A DNA stretch of 41,692 nt from Hoylesella loescheii DSM 19665 = JCM 12249 = ATCC 15930 (GCF_000378085.1 NZ_KB899227.1:1522-43213), one strand, 5' to 3'. Shown: positions 8,074-17,142, counted from the stretch's first letter. Made by a program: numbers and translations. Notes: generated by a model from the letters alone, not told the origin.

Positions 8074-9333
8074 ATGATCAAAATTAGATTTCTATACATC
8101 TTAATACTTCTAATTATAGGTTGCCAAATGCATAGAAAAGGAGTATATAATAAAACAAAAGAAAGTAAAATGAAAAAGAATTTTGTGCTTTCTCAAGCTT
8201 TGCGCCAACAACTGAACATTTCCAATGACATGGTTCTACCGATGGATTCACTTGGAATGGACTCGTTAATGCAAAAGTACCAGCGTTTAAACAATCTTGC
8301 CTCTCCTAATGAGGATGGTGAAGAAGATGAGGAAGAAATTGAACTCCGCATAGACGAGAAGTACTTAGACATTCTTATACCCTTTGCTTTTAACGATTTA
8401 GTGAAAAAAGGATTTGTTCCTATTTCTGCAAGCCAATATGTTAGTAAATTAAGTGTTTTGGGCTTAGATTCTTTGCGTAGGAAAAGCTTACCTTACATTT
8501 ACGAATATAAACATTACTTTACTTCACCAAGCAATATACATGGCTGGCAGGATGATATCGCAAAAGGCGGAATTGATCGTAAGGAAGAAGAGTACGTCAG
8601 ATATGCTTCCATCAACAATGTTTTTGTAAAAGGATACAATTTCCTCTTACCCGCCCCTTCATTAGAAACCTTTATAAAAGGAGAAGACAAGAAAATGTTT
8701 TTCCGTTTAGACGACGATGTCATTCATCTTAACAAGTTCTTATTTAACAATAATAAAGCTAGCCTTACATGGCTACTACATAATAGTCCAATGGCTCTTA
8801 AGGACCTTCTGATTTCTTATGGGTATGATACTAATGAGGTTATCAATAGGTTGGTTTTAGATGAAGTACTAAGAAGTTATGCTAATGTAACGGACGTATC
8901 TGGATTGATGAATATATTTGTTCGTAAAATATATGCCAAGAAACCTTATGTGGAGATCCGAGAAGGATTACTTAAAACAATACTGCGACAACCTGCAGAT
9001 GAAAGAAACCTTCAATGGTTAACTATTCTTGATTCTTATATCGACTGCTTGACAAGTGATAAAACAGAGAATTATCCGTATTGGATAAGTAATTTTACAA
9101 AAATAGAACGTTTCAAGATTGTGGCTTATTTAGGATACTACTTACATAAGGAATACTTTAAGTACAACCAAAACGCGCCAACCTTTTATGGGCACGTGCT
9201 TTACTACAACGATGAATTCAGGAAATACCTAGATTCACACCATTACTTCAACCTGCCGGGTTTTGTAGAAATGAGCGACAGTATCTATCAAGAGTACGAC
9301 TTCAACGTGAAAATTCATCAAATAAGGAAGTAA
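8074..9333 (+). CDS. Lipoprotein, probable immunity protein (paralog 2 of 3)
   Basis: A 419-residue lipoprotein: hydrophobic leader with lipobox ending at Cys17 (LLIIGC), then a charged linker. It shares long blocks with the next gene, such as FVRKIYAKKPY, EIREGLLKT and FNLPGFVEMSDSIYQEYDF, and is more distantly related to 4781-5998. No enzymatic motif is visible. Directly following the orphan M23 module, it is best read as the cognate immunity protein retained after the toxin was displaced. Periplasmic location, anchored in a membrane, is predicted from the lipobox. Confidence 0.72.
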   Translation: MIKIRFLYILILLIIGCQMHRKGVYNKTKESKMKKNFVLSQALRQQLNISNDMVLPMDSLGMDSLMQKYQRLNNLASPNEDGEEDEEEIELRIDEKYLDILIPFAFNDLVKKGFVPISASQYVSKLSVLGLDSLRRKSLPYIYEYKHYFTSPSNIHGWQDDIAKGGIDRKEEEYVRYASINNVFVKGYNFLLPAPSLETFIKGEDKKMFFRLDDDVIHLNKFLFNNNKASLTWLLHNSPMALKDLLISYGYDTNEVINRLVLDEVLRSYANVTDVSGLMNIFVRKIYAKKPYVEIREGLLKTILRQPADERNLQWLTILDSYIDCLTSDKTENYPYWISNFTKIERFKIVAYLGYYLHKEYFKYNQNAPTFYGHVLYYNDEFRKYLDSHHYFNLPGFVEMSDSIYQEYDFNVKIHQIRK

Positions 9334-9407
9334 GTTCCGTAGCTCTAGGCCATAGTATTGGGAATTAGCAATACTTCAATGATGGGACAATTAAAAGCGA
9401 AGTGAGT

Positions 9408-10682
9408 ATGAAGGCATTGTTTCTTACACTATCAATATTGTTCGTTTTTGCAAGCTGCAAGAACAACCCAACCCAGAGAAACCAAATGAACGAGAAGCTA
9501 ACAAACAAGCAAGAAGTCTTGGCCTTGGGTATTAGGCAACAGCTGAACATCCCACAAGACCTGATACTGCCCTTCGACTCCGTAGGGATGGATTCGCTAT
9601 TCGGAGAATATAAAAGAGTTGTAGAGGAAGCGGAAGACAACTCAGAAAGTGGAGACTACGAAGAGGATCGCATTGACGAAAGAAGGATGGACATTTTCAT
9701 TCCTTACGCCTTTAACGACCTGCTTAAACGGGGCTTTAAGCCCATATCAGCGCAACAGTTTGAGCAGAAGTTAAACCAACTGCGAATAGCTCCTGAACAA
9801 AGGAAACGCTTGCCTGCCGTTTACGAGCACAAGCATTATTTCACCATACCAAGTTGCGTGGAAGGTTGGCATGACGATCTTGCAGAAGGTGGGATGAGTA
9901 AGGAGGATGAGGACTATGTTAAACATGGCAACATGAACTATTGCGTCATCAAGGGGTATAACTTCATAGTGTATGCTCCTATGCTTATCAGATTTATCAA
10001 ACGGAATAAGGAAAAACTATATTTTAGGCTCAAAGACAATATCGTACACATCAACCTCTTCTTACTTAACGGAAGCAAGTCCAGCCTGACTTGGTTGCGG
10101 CATAACAGCCCGCTATTCTTGAAAGACATGGTAATGACGTTCGGTTACGATAAGAACACGTACGTCAATAAGTTTGTGCTGGACGAGACGCTACAGGAAG
10201 TAGACCTGAAACAGCAGGACGTATCGTGTGTAGAAAATATATTCGTCAGGAAAATATATGCAAAAAAGCCCTATATAGACATTCGTGAGGGGCTGTTAAA
10301 GACACTTTTGGACTCCCCAGTGAATGATAAGGATAAAAAGTGGATCTTCGCGCTTAATACTTACGGAAGGCAGATTATGGAAAAGAAAAGTGCTGATACG
10401 CCATCTTGGATAAGAAAATATACAATGGAAGAGCGGTACAAGATTGCGGCTTACATAGGCTACTACCTGATTAAACTCATTAAGAAGTACGATTACAGGC
10501 TCTGCTCATCATACGCCATTGAACTGTACTACAACGAAAAATTCAGGAAGTACCTTGATGCACACAATTACTTCAACCTGCCGGGCTTTATTGAAATGAG
10601 CGACAGCCTCTATCAAGAATACGATTTCGACGTGGAGGTTTATCGAGCGAGGGAAGCAGCAAGAAGTTCAACCGAGGAATAA
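9408..10682 (+). CDS. Lipoprotein, probable immunity protein (paralog 3 of 3)
   Basis: Taking the ATG at 9408 (a GTG lies two codons upstream) gives 424 residues with a lipobox ending at Cys17 (LFVFASC). Over its length it is roughly 55-60% identical by eye to the gene at 8074-9333, including an acidic stretch near residue 75-85 and the C-terminal FNLPGFIEMSDSLYQEYDF block. The gene has higher GC and different codon choices from its paralog, which suggests a separate arrival rather than a very recent tandem duplication. It probably widens self-protection against related M23 toxins. The function is inferred. Confidence 0.7.
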   Translation: MKALFLTLSILFVFASCKNNPTQRNQMNEKLTNKQEVLALGIRQQLNIPQDLILPFDSVGMDSLFGEYKRVVEEAEDNSESGDYEEDRIDERRMDIFIPYAFNDLLKRGFKPISAQQFEQKLNQLRIAPEQRKRLPAVYEHKHYFTIPSCVEGWHDDLAEGGMSKEDEDYVKHGNMNYCVIKGYNFIVYAPMLIRFIKRNKEKLYFRLKDNIVHINLFLLNGSKSSLTWLRHNSPLFLKDMVMTFGYDKNTYVNKFVLDETLQEVDLKQQDVSCVENIFVRKIYAKKPYIDIREGLLKTLLDSPVNDKDKKWIFALNTYGRQIMEKKSADTPSWIRKYTMEERYKIAAYIGYYLIKLIKKYDYRLCSSYAIELYYNEKFRKYLDAHNYFNLPGFIEMSDSLYQEYDFDVEVYRAREAARSSTEE

Positions 10683-10695
10683 GATCGTTGCCCAA

Positions 10696-10806
10696 ATGAT
10701 TGATAATAGCCCCGGCATTGAAGATTATTTGAAATACGTTACAGCTGTATTGTTAGAAAAATCGCTAGAAGAGAAGAAAAAACTATGGCTTGGAACTATA
10801 GAATAG
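10696..10806 (+). CDS. Possible 36-residue ORF or gene fragment
   Basis: ATG to TAG, starting 13 bp after the preceding lipoprotein gene. The product would be short, charged and lysine/glutamate-rich (EKSLEEKKKLW). It may be a remnant of a larger gene. Support is only an open frame with coding-like composition. The remainder of the gap to 10943 shows nothing else. Confidence 0.2.
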   Translation: MIDNSPGIEDYLKYVTAVLLEKSLEEKKKLWLGTIE

Positions 10807-10943
10807 TATCATAGCTTGGATGTTTAGCAGCTTTGCTGCAGTTATGTCTGTACGATAAATTATCAAGAAGATAAAACAAACAACAAGGGCATTGTAACAA
10901 TTGGAGTGACGTTTCTGCGGCCTGTTCATTAAATTAGTGACAA

Positions 10944-11618
10944 ATGAATAAAGATAAATTATTATTTATGGCGTCTTATTCTGGTGGTATTTGGAGAGCC
11001 ATCGGTTTTTTCATTTTGGCCCCACTGCTGTATAATGCCTGTGAATATCTTTTCAACACCGGTAACACCGACGGGTTAAAGTATGTAGATACTTATATAA
11101 AGGATTCCAAGATTATTTCCATCAGTATTCCTCAAAGTTATGATCAGACATGGTTTAAATTTAATATTTATAGTGACAGATATAGACACAAGAAATGTTG
11201 CTACACAAGAAGCTTTTATGATTACTCCCTAAAAAGGTATGTTTCATTTTATATGTTTGAGGGCGTCGATTTCTTTGATAAGGAGAAGCGAGGAGGCGAC
11301 TTGGGGGCAGGAAGAATAAGGTCATACTTCAATCCCGACAATGTCTTTATGGTTCATGTGAATAAGACTCAGTTAAATGATCTTAAATACGGAACGAAAG
11401 ATAATCCTGTCCCTGTATTCTGGTATAAGTTTGTTTCGGGAACTGTTGAACGCCAAGTTAAGAAGGACAATACCCCCTACGACCGTTCTACAAAGTCAAT
11501 CCCTTACTTCGATGTTCAAGATGACGTCACTGCTGAGGCGAATCGCCTGTTCGTAACGGAGTATCTTACACGTATCATTGACGAAGACGAACTGGTGAGG
11601 TTATTCGGGAAGAAATGA
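10944..11618 (+). CDS. Unknown membrane-anchored protein (tandem paralog A)
   Basis: A 224-residue protein with one hydrophobic segment near residues 18-32 (AIGFFILAPLLYNACEYLF), followed by a soluble domain rich in aromatic and charged residues. The first about 45 residues and the leader (TTAAATTAG just before the ATG) are duplicated at 11.7 kb. I do not recognise the family. Its place at the end of an effector/immunity array makes another immunity protein plausible; no catalytic motif is visible. Confidence 0.6.
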   Translation: MNKDKLLFMASYSGGIWRAIGFFILAPLLYNACEYLFNTGNTDGLKYVDTYIKDSKIISISIPQSYDQTWFKFNIYSDRYRHKKCCYTRSFYDYSLKRYVSFYMFEGVDFFDKEKRGGDLGAGRIRSYFNPDNVFMVHVNKTQLNDLKYGTKDNPVPVFWYKFVSGTVERQVKKDNTPYDRSTKSIPYFDVQDDVTAEANRLFVTEYLTRIIDEDELVRLFGKK

Positions 11619-11697
11619 CATTGTAATCGGCAGGAGATAAATTTGCTAAGAAGGGTCTGAGTATTGTTTTTGCTGCTTATTTATTAAATTAGGGGAA

Positions 11698-11850
11698 ATG
11701 AACAAAGATAAATGGTTGGCTATAGTTTTACTATAGGATCCTGTCCCAGTGGCGTTTTGCGAGCCATCGGTTTTTTCATTTGGGCTCCACTGCTGTATAA
11801 CGGTTGTGAATATCTTTTCAACATCGGTAATACCGATGGGTTGAAGTACG
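11698..11850 (+). pseudogene. Broken 5' copy of the neighbouring membrane protein gene (paralog B)
   Basis: From the ATG at 11698 the sequence closely follows the start of the 10944 gene, including the leader. A frameshift places a stop after twelve codons (MNKDKWLAIVLL). The membrane segment (RAIGFFIWAPLLYNGCEYLF) and NIGNTDGLKYV continue in another frame, open from an ATG at 11712. Homology to the paralog stops at about 11850, where an IS30-type transposase tail begins. The copy is therefore both frameshifted and truncated. Confidence 0.7.
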
Positions 11851-11851
11851 T

Positions 11852-12130
11852 CGTGTACTTTGCCGACCCTTATGCCTCATGGCAGAAAGGAGCGGTTGAA
11901 AATACAAACAAGCTCATTAGGCAGTATATACCAAAGCAAGCCAACTTCGATGATTTCACAGACAAAAGAATTGCAATGATACAGAAGAAAATAAACAGAA
12001 GGCCAAGACAAAAACTCAATTTTCAAACACCAAAATCCGAAGTCTACAAAAGAATATAATAAATTTGCACTTGCTGGTTGACTCTACGCGAGCATTGTAT
12101 AAAGGCAGAAAAGCCAAAAAAAAAGTGCAA
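11852..12130 (+). mobile_element. IS30-family transposase 3' remnant
   Basis: From about 11852 to the TAA at 12057-12059 the frame encodes the C-terminal end of an IS30-type DDE integrase: FADPYASWQKGAVENTNKLI, then RQYIPK and NRRPRQKLNFQTP. The catalytic Glu region (ENTN) is present but the rest of the transposase is missing. It is fused in frame to the broken membrane-protein copy. An inverted pair TTGCACTT (about 12067) and AAGTGCAA (about 12123) lies in the downstream part and may belong to the element's end. The exact right boundary is uncertain. Confidence 0.75.
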
Positions 12131-12134
12131 TTGC

Positions 12135-12166
12135 TTGCGCCGTTACGATATTATTGCTTAACTTTG
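12135..12166 (+). promoter_or_regulatory. Bacteroidota promoter of the metal operon
   Basis: TTG at 12135-12137 and TAACTTTG at 12159-12166, 21 bp apart, match the -33/-7 consensus. The expected start of transcription lies only a few bases before the ATG at 12178, so the leader is very short. Confidence 0.6.
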
Positions 12167-12177
12167 CCATTCGAATT

Positions 12178-12558
12178 ATGAGGAAATCAACAAACATAAT
12201 ACTCTCCGCCATACTCTCCTTAATGATTGTGTGGATAGGTTCGGGCATCATGACCGTGGTGTGCGAGCATACCGGTCTTGTGTCTGTTGCCCATCAAACC
12301 TCAAAAAGGCACTGCAACGATGCCGATGCCAACCATTGCATGAAGCTGCAAATGAAAACCCTGTCGCCAACAGACACGGCGCCAACAGGCTTTCATCATT
12401 TGCAGCCCGTGTTGCTTTCTCTGCTTCCGCAGCTGATAACGAATTATGAATTATTGCCTTTGCCTGTTCATGCAAGGGCCACTTGGAGAATGTCGCACCC
12501 GCCTTTGCATGGTTCGTCGCGGCAATATCTTCGGCTGCTTACGTCACTTTTGATTTGA
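12178..12558 (+). CDS. Small exported HYC_CC_PP-like protein
   Basis: ATG at 12178 sits just after the promoter and gives 126 residues. The N-terminus is a signal/transmembrane segment (IILSAILSLMIVWIGSGI), followed by VCEHTG, an HxxxxHC-like patch (ADANHCMKL) and a C-terminal HPPLH. The length, the scattered His/Cys pairs and the Pro-Pro near the end recall the HYC_CC_PP family of Bacteroidota, which is often found beside metal-related TonB receptors. A metal-binding or sensing role is inferred; the canonical motifs are degenerate. Confidence 0.6.
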   Translation: MRKSTNIILSAILSLMIVWIGSGIMTVVCEHTGLVSVAHQTSKRHCNDADANHCMKLQMKTLSPTDTAPTGFHHLQPVLLSLLPQLITNYELLPLPVHARATWRMSHPPLHGSSRQYLRLLTSLLI

Positions 12559-12601
12559 TTTTGTTGTTTCCCATTGCTTGACAGACAGGCAATGAAAGGC
12601 T

Positions 12602-12640
12602 AATTGCGCCCTTTACGCAGGCACGACAAAGGGGACAATT
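12602..12640 (+). promoter_or_regulatory. Structured leader/hairpin upstream of the TonB receptor gene
   Basis: In the 301-bp gap 12559-12859, AATTG + CCCTTT pairs with AAAGGG + CAATT across a 13-nt loop, with a two-base internal mismatch. A smaller CATTGC/GCAATG hairpin lies at 12572-12594. No T-run follows, so this looks more like a leader structure or a processing site than a terminator. Nothing else is recognised in the gap. Confidence 0.4.
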
Positions 12641-12859
12641 GCACCAATTACCAACTTTTTTTGATGCCAAGTTCTCGCTTAACGCCATGAGTTGCTTAGC
12701 TCGTGGGCTTAGAGCCTTACCCCATTCCGCAACCATTACCCACCCTTAACCAACCATTTGTTTAGGCTTTTAGAGGGGCGGAAAGGCTCAACAGCCCACC
12801 AACTACGCACCCTGGGTTCGTGGTATCATAAACACCAGAAACAACAAAAGACAAAAGAA

Positions 12860-14917
12860 ATGAGTAAAATCATATTTTCAGCAGGCATAACGCTTATGTT
12901 TGTTATGCCTGTGGCCGCTCAGCAAGCCGCATCCGACTCTGCTGCAACGATGAAAGAACACACCTTATCGAGCGTAACCATCACAAGCCGCAAGGCAACA
13001 ATGCGCCCCCTAAAAGGCGCGCTTAACGGCAAAGACATCTCGCGCGACGAACTGTTTAAGGCTGCATGCTGCAACCTAGGCGAAAGTTTTGTGACAAACC
13101 CCTCGGTGGATGTAAACTACTCTGATGCCACCACCGGCGCCAAGCAAGTAAAGTTGCTGGGGTTGAGCGGCACTTATGTGCAAATGCTAACCGAGAACTT
13201 ACCCAACTTCCGCGGCGCGGCACTGCCTTATGGCCTAGGATATGTACCCGGAAACTGGATGAAGAGCATGCAGGTGAGCAAGGGAAACTCGTCGGTGAAG
13301 AACGGATACGAAGCCATGACCGGACAAATAAACGTGGAATACGTAAAGCCGGAAGACGAAGAAGGACTGTCGTTAAACCTCTATGGCAGCACGATGGGTA
13401 AGTTTGAAGCAAACGCCGACGGCAACATTCACATCAAGGGAAAGGATTTAAGCACTGAAATACTTGCGCACTTCGAAAACAATTGGAACCATCACGATGG
13501 TAATGGCGACGGATTTCAAGACGATCCGCAGGTTAAACAATTCAACTTGCAAAACCGTTGGCTGTGGAAAACGGGCAACTACGTGTTCCATGGCGGCTTG
13601 TTGTTACTGAAAGAAGACCGCACAAACGGGCAAGTAGACAAGGCTCTCTCGATGTTTGGCGGCACAACGCCTTACCGAATCAACATCGGCACCGAACGAT
13701 ACGAGGGCTATATGAAACATGCCTTTATCCTTAATGCCGCGCATGGCACAAACATTGCCCTGCTGGGAAACGTTTCTTTGCATAAGCAAGATGCGCTTTA
13801 TGGCATCAAGCAATATGATGTGAACGAGAAAAACGCCTATGCCTCGCTTGTTTTCGAAACCAATTTCACGCCCGAACACAACCTTTCTGCCGGACTAAGC
13901 TTTAGTCACGACTATCTGCACCAGCGTTTGTCGCTCCCATCGGGTGCGATACCCTCAGATTATGGCAATCTGTATCCGCTTGAACGGGGCATAGAAAGCG
14001 AAACCACACCTGGTGCATACGTGCAATACACCTACAACCTGCGCGACCATCTCGTCGCCATGGCCGGCTTGCGCGTAGACCATAGCAACGTATATGGCAC
14101 ATTCCTCACTCCGCGCTTCCATCTTAAATGGATGCCCGCCCAAATCCTTACCGTCCGGATCTCTGCTGGAAAGGGCTACCGCAGTGCGCACGCGCTGGCA
14201 GAAAACAACTATCTGATGGCCTCCGGACGCCGCCTTATCATCGACAACTTGAAGCAAGAAGCCGCTTGGAACTATGGAAGTAGCTTAAGCTTTGTTATCC
14301 CTGTGGGTAAGCAAGCACTTAAACTGAACGCCGACTATTATTACACGCACTTCCTCTCGCAGGCAATCATAGACTACGATACCAATCCGCAAGAGCTGCA
14401 CATCACCAACCTGGATGGCAAAAGCTATTCGCACACCTTCCAAGTAGATGCTTCGTACCTGTTCTTCAATAGTCTTGAGCTTACGGCAGCCTATCGTTAC
14501 AACCTCGTTAAAACCACTTACGGCGGACAACTGTTGTCGAAACCGCTGCAAGGTCGTTATAAGGCACTCGTCACTGCCAGCTATAAGACACCGCTAGGGC
14601 TATGGCAGTTTGACGCAACAGCCGTGTTGAATGGTGGTGGCAGAATGCCACAGCCTTACACAACGCCATCTGGCGACCTCTCATGGCAGCCCAATTTCAA
14701 AGCTTATGGCCAACTAAACGCGCAGGTTACGCGCTATTTTCGCCATTTCTCCGTATATGTTGGCGGCGAAAACCTCACCAACTACAAGCAGAAGAACCCC
14801 ATTATCGGCTATAACAACCCCTGGGAAAACAGCTTTGAACCAACAATGGTGTACGGACCTGTTCAAGGTGCGATGGCTTATATAGGTGTTCGGGTCAACC
14901 TTGGTAAACGACTCTAG
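12860..14917 (+). CDS. TonB-dependent outer-membrane receptor
   Basis: The ATG at 12860 is chosen because it gives a clear signal peptide (MSKIIFSAGITLMFVMPVAA). The product has 685 residues. The plug domain starts around residue 40 (SSVTITSRKA), with ELFKAACCNLGESF and the GTYVQMLTENLP segment, followed by a 22-strand-type barrel ending in the aromatic-poor YIGVRVNLGKRL. There is no N-terminal carboxypeptidase-like domain and no SusD partner, so it is a ferric/metal- or cofactor-type receptor rather than a glycan one. The neighbouring HMA chaperone and HYC_CC_PP-like gene suggest a metal, possibly copper. The substrate is inferred. Confidence 0.88.
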   Translation: MSKIIFSAGITLMFVMPVAAQQAASDSAATMKEHTLSSVTITSRKATMRPLKGALNGKDISRDELFKAACCNLGESFVTNPSVDVNYSDATTGAKQVKLLGLSGTYVQMLTENLPNFRGAALPYGLGYVPGNWMKSMQVSKGNSSVKNGYEAMTGQINVEYVKPEDEEGLSLNLYGSTMGKFEANADGNIHIKGKDLSTEILAHFENNWNHHDGNGDGFQDDPQVKQFNLQNRWLWKTGNYVFHGGLLLLKEDRTNGQVDKALSMFGGTTPYRINIGTERYEGYMKHAFILNAAHGTNIALLGNVSLHKQDALYGIKQYDVNEKNAYASLVFETNFTPEHNLSAGLSFSHDYLHQRLSLPSGAIPSDYGNLYPLERGIESETTPGAYVQYTYNLRDHLVAMAGLRVDHSNVYGTFLTPRFHLKWMPAQILTVRISAGKGYRSAHALAENNYLMASGRRLIIDNLKQEAAWNYGSSLSFVIPVGKQALKLNADYYYTHFLSQAIIDYDTNPQELHITNLDGKSYSHTFQVDASYLFFNSLELTAAYRYNLVKTTYGGQLLSKPLQGRYKALVTASYKTPLGLWQFDATAVLNGGGRMPQPYTTPSGDLSWQPNFKAYGQLNAQVTRYFRHFSVYVGGENLTNYKQKNPIIGYNNPWENSFEPTMVYGPVQGAMAYIGVRVNLGKRL

Positions 14918-14931
14918 TTGCTTTATGGCTG

Positions 14932-14962
14932 GTTCTAAAAAATCCACGCTGTCTTTTAGAAC
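14932..14962 (+). terminator. Hairpin after the TonB receptor gene
   Basis: GTTCTAAAA pairs with TTTTAGAAC (9 bp, 13-nt loop). It may terminate or attenuate between the receptor and the HMA gene. There is no T-run after the stem. Confidence 0.4.
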
Positions 14963-15063
14963 TGTCCTTAACAATCTCGTGATTTACAAAAAGAACAAAA
15001 CAACAACTCGGGGAAAGTGTGTCGCAACATTGTTGCAGGCATTTCCCCACAAAAAACAAGTAT

Positions 15064-15393
15064 ATGAAAAAGTCAATTATTTCAATGCTGCTTTTCATGG
15101 TAGCCATGATTGCAGCAGCCAAAGACATTAAAACCGTAGTGTTTACCACCACTCCGCAGATGCATTGCGAAAGTTGCGAGGCCAAAATAAAAGGCAACCT
15201 TCGTTTTGAAAAAGGGGTGAAAGACATCAAAACCGACATAGAGGCGCAGAAAGTTTATGTGTCTTACGACCCTAAGAAAACAACTGAGGAGAAGCTTCAA
15301 AAGGCATTCGAGAAGTTCGGATATAAGGCCGAGAAAACCGATAAAGATGCCAAGATTCCCGTACATGGCGACGAACAATGTGAGAACATGTAG
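15064..15393 (+). CDS. Exported heavy-metal-associated (HMA) domain protein
   Basis: The ATG at 15064 gives 109 residues with a signal peptide (to about Ala19) and one ferredoxin-like HMA domain. The metal site is MHCESC (Cys35, Cys38) and the domain ends with KFGYKA. The C-terminal tail contains His, Cys and Met (HGDEQCENM). It probably binds Cu(I) or a similar soft metal in the periplasm and may pass it to or from the TonB system. It lies 146 bp downstream of the receptor gene. Confidence 0.85.
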   Translation: MKKSIISMLLFMVAMIAAAKDIKTVVFTTTPQMHCESCEAKIKGNLRFEKGVKDIKTDIEAQKVYVSYDPKKTTEEKLQKAFEKFGYKAEKTDKDAKIPVHGDEQCENM

Positions 15394-15406
15394 GCTAACG
15401 CCCTAA

Positions 15407-15453
15407 AACCATGCGCTTCCGTGTAAGGCTGTCTTGCATTGGGGCGCATGGTT
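15407..15453 (+). terminator. Terminator-like inverted repeat after the HMA gene
   Basis: AACCATGCGC and GCGCATGGTT form a perfect 10-bp stem around a 27-nt loop, 13 bp after the HMA stop. The rest of the 15394-15712 gap has no convincing gene. Confidence 0.5.
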
Positions 15454-15653
15454 CTTATTATGTGGTAGGATGTTCAACCGCAGTTTTGCTGTGCCTTTAT
15501 AAGCTACCTATGGTAGTGTTGGCGTTTGGTTGCGTGTATTTGTATTTTTATAACCATGCACATTGTTGTTCCAAAAATCCCATAAAACGCACGCCCTTTC
15601 TCGTTAAATTTGCCTATTTCTCGCCCAAAGTGTGAAGAAAACGTTACACGAAC

Positions 15654-15684
15654 TTGTCTAATGCGTTAAAAATCATTATCTTTG
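15654..15684 (+). promoter_or_regulatory. Promoter of psd-pssA operon
   Basis: TTG at 15654-15656, 20 bp, then TATCTTTG at 15677-15684: a near-ideal Bacteroidota promoter. The leader would be about 22 nt. Confidence 0.7.
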
Positions 15685-15712
15685 CATCCACATTAAACAG
15701 CAACTACCGCCA

Positions 15713-16402
15713 ATGGTTAATAAAATAAAGAAACTGAAGAAGATTAGAATACACCGCGAAGGCACTGAAACTCTGGTGCTTGGGTTCATCGTACTTGCCA
15801 TCGTAGCGCCTCTTTTATGGGTATTTTTCGAATGTAAAGTGCCGTTTTGGACATTCTTGGTGGTATACGGTATTGCATACGGCATTATCATCAACTTCTT
15901 CCGCTGCCCCATACGCCTGTTCAACGGCGATACGGAAAAGGTTGTGGTTGCACCTGCCGATGGTAAAATCGTGGTGATAGAAGAAGTTGACGAGAATACT
16001 TACTTTCATGATCGCCGCATCATGGTGTCTATCTTCATGAGCCTTTTCAACGTTCACGCCAACTGGTTTCCCGTTGATGGCAAGGTGAAAAAGGTAGAAC
16101 ACAAGGATGGTAACTTCCATAAGGCGTGGCTTCCCAAAGCCAGCGAGGAGAACGAACATGCCGACGTCGTGATAACTACGCCCGACGGAGTGGACATTCT
16201 CTGCCGTCAGATTGCTGGTGCAATGGCTCGACGCATCGTTACCTACGCAAAACCAGACGAAGATTGCTTTATCGACGAACACCTTGGCTTTATCAAATTG
16301 GGGTCGCGCGTTGACGTGTTCCTCCCCTTGGGCACTGAAATTTGCGTAAAGATGGGGCAACTTACCACTGGCGACCAAACCGTTTTGGCCAAGCTTAAAT
16401 AA
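15713..16402 (+). CDS. psd: Phosphatidylserine decarboxylase, short (archaeal-type) form
   Basis: A 229-residue protein that converts phosphatidylserine to phosphatidylethanolamine at the inner membrane. Residues about 20-62 contain two hydrophobic segments. [14 protein letters not shown] and the [12 protein letters not shown] block are typical of the family. The self-cleavage site is the Gly-Ser pair in [10 protein letters not shown] (Gly197/Ser198), whose serine becomes the pyruvoyl group. The gene is followed by pssA after 15 bp, so both steps of PE synthesis are made together. Length agrees with the compact Psd form of Bacteroidota. Confidence 0.95.
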   Translation: MVNKIKKLKKIRIHREGTETLVLGFIVLAIVAPLLWVFFECKVPFWTFLVVYGIAYGIIINFFRCPIRLFNGDTEKVVVAPADGKIVVIEEVDENTYFHDRRIMVSIFMSLFNVHANWFPVDGKVKKVEHKDGNFHKAWLPKASEENEHADVVITTPDGVDILCRQIAGAMARRIVTYAKPDEDCFIDEHLGFIKLGSRVDVFLPLGTEICVKMGQLTTGDQTVLAKLK

Positions 16403-16417
16403 TAGGGGACACTGAAA

Positions 16418-17140
16418 ATGGCGAACAAAATCACCCGACACATACCCAATATCATAACCTGTTGCAACCTCATTTCGGGTTGTGTCGCCACCGTTATGGC
16501 CATTTATGGCGACTTGTGGCTCGCCTTACTCTTTATTGTTATCGGGGCCGTGTTCGACTTTTTCGATGGTATGACGGCGCGTTTGCTTCATATTTCTTCG
16601 CCCATTGGCAAAGAACTCGACTCGCTTGCCGATGTCATCACCTTTGGCTTAGCCCCTTCGGCGATGCTTTTTCATCAACTTGCAGTCTTAGAATACCCCT
16701 TCGGAAGCGTCTGTCGGTGCCAGATTGCGGTTTTTTTGCCTTTCGCGGCTTTTCTGATGACGGCCTTTTCTGCCCTCCGTTTGGCCAAGTTTAACCTCGA
16801 CGAACGGCAGACAACATCGTTTATCGGACTGCCAACACCTGCCAATGCCTTGTTTTGGGGGTCGCTTTTGTTGGGACTCGACAGGCAGATGGAAACTGTA
16901 AATTGGGCTCCGTTGGCTCTCATTGCCTTGATGTTGCTCAGCTGTTGGTTGCTTGTGGCCGAACTGCCTATGTTTGCACTCAAATTTAAAAACTGGGGAT
17001 GGAAAGACAACGAGGTGAGATACGTCTTCGTACTTAGCTGCATACCCCTGCTCATCATCTTTAAAGGGCTGGCCTTTGCCATTATCATTGCGTGGTATGT
17101 GTTACTTTCGGTCTATGTCAACGCCACTAAAAAACAATAG
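16418..17140 (+). CDS. pssA: CDP-diacylglycerol-serine O-phosphatidyltransferase
   Basis: A 240-residue multi-pass membrane protein that makes phosphatidylserine from CDP-diacylglycerol and serine. The CDP-alcohol phosphotransferase signature D(x)2DG(x)2AR(x)8G(x)3D(x)3D is complete: Asp47, Asp50-Gly51, Ala54-Arg55, Gly64, Asp68, Asp72. About eight hydrophobic segments follow. It is in an operon with psd (upstream) and a small membrane protein (2-bp gap downstream). Confidence 0.95.
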   Translation: MANKITRHIPNIITCCNLISGCVATVMAIYGDLWLALLFIVIGAVFDFFDGMTARLLHISSPIGKELDSLADVITFGLAPSAMLFHQLAVLEYPFGSVCRCQIAVFLPFAAFLMTAFSALRLAKFNLDERQTTSFIGLPTPANALFWGSLLLGLDRQMETVNWAPLALIALMLLSCWLLVAELPMFALKFKNWGWKDNEVRYVFVLSCIPLLIIFKGLAFAIIIAWYVLLSVYVNATKKQ

Positions 17141-17142
17141 CA

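Noticed and set aside
15411..15635. 74-codon open frame after the HMA gene
   Set aside because: Overlaps the terminator-like inverted repeat, has odd composition and no start context; treated as non-coding.
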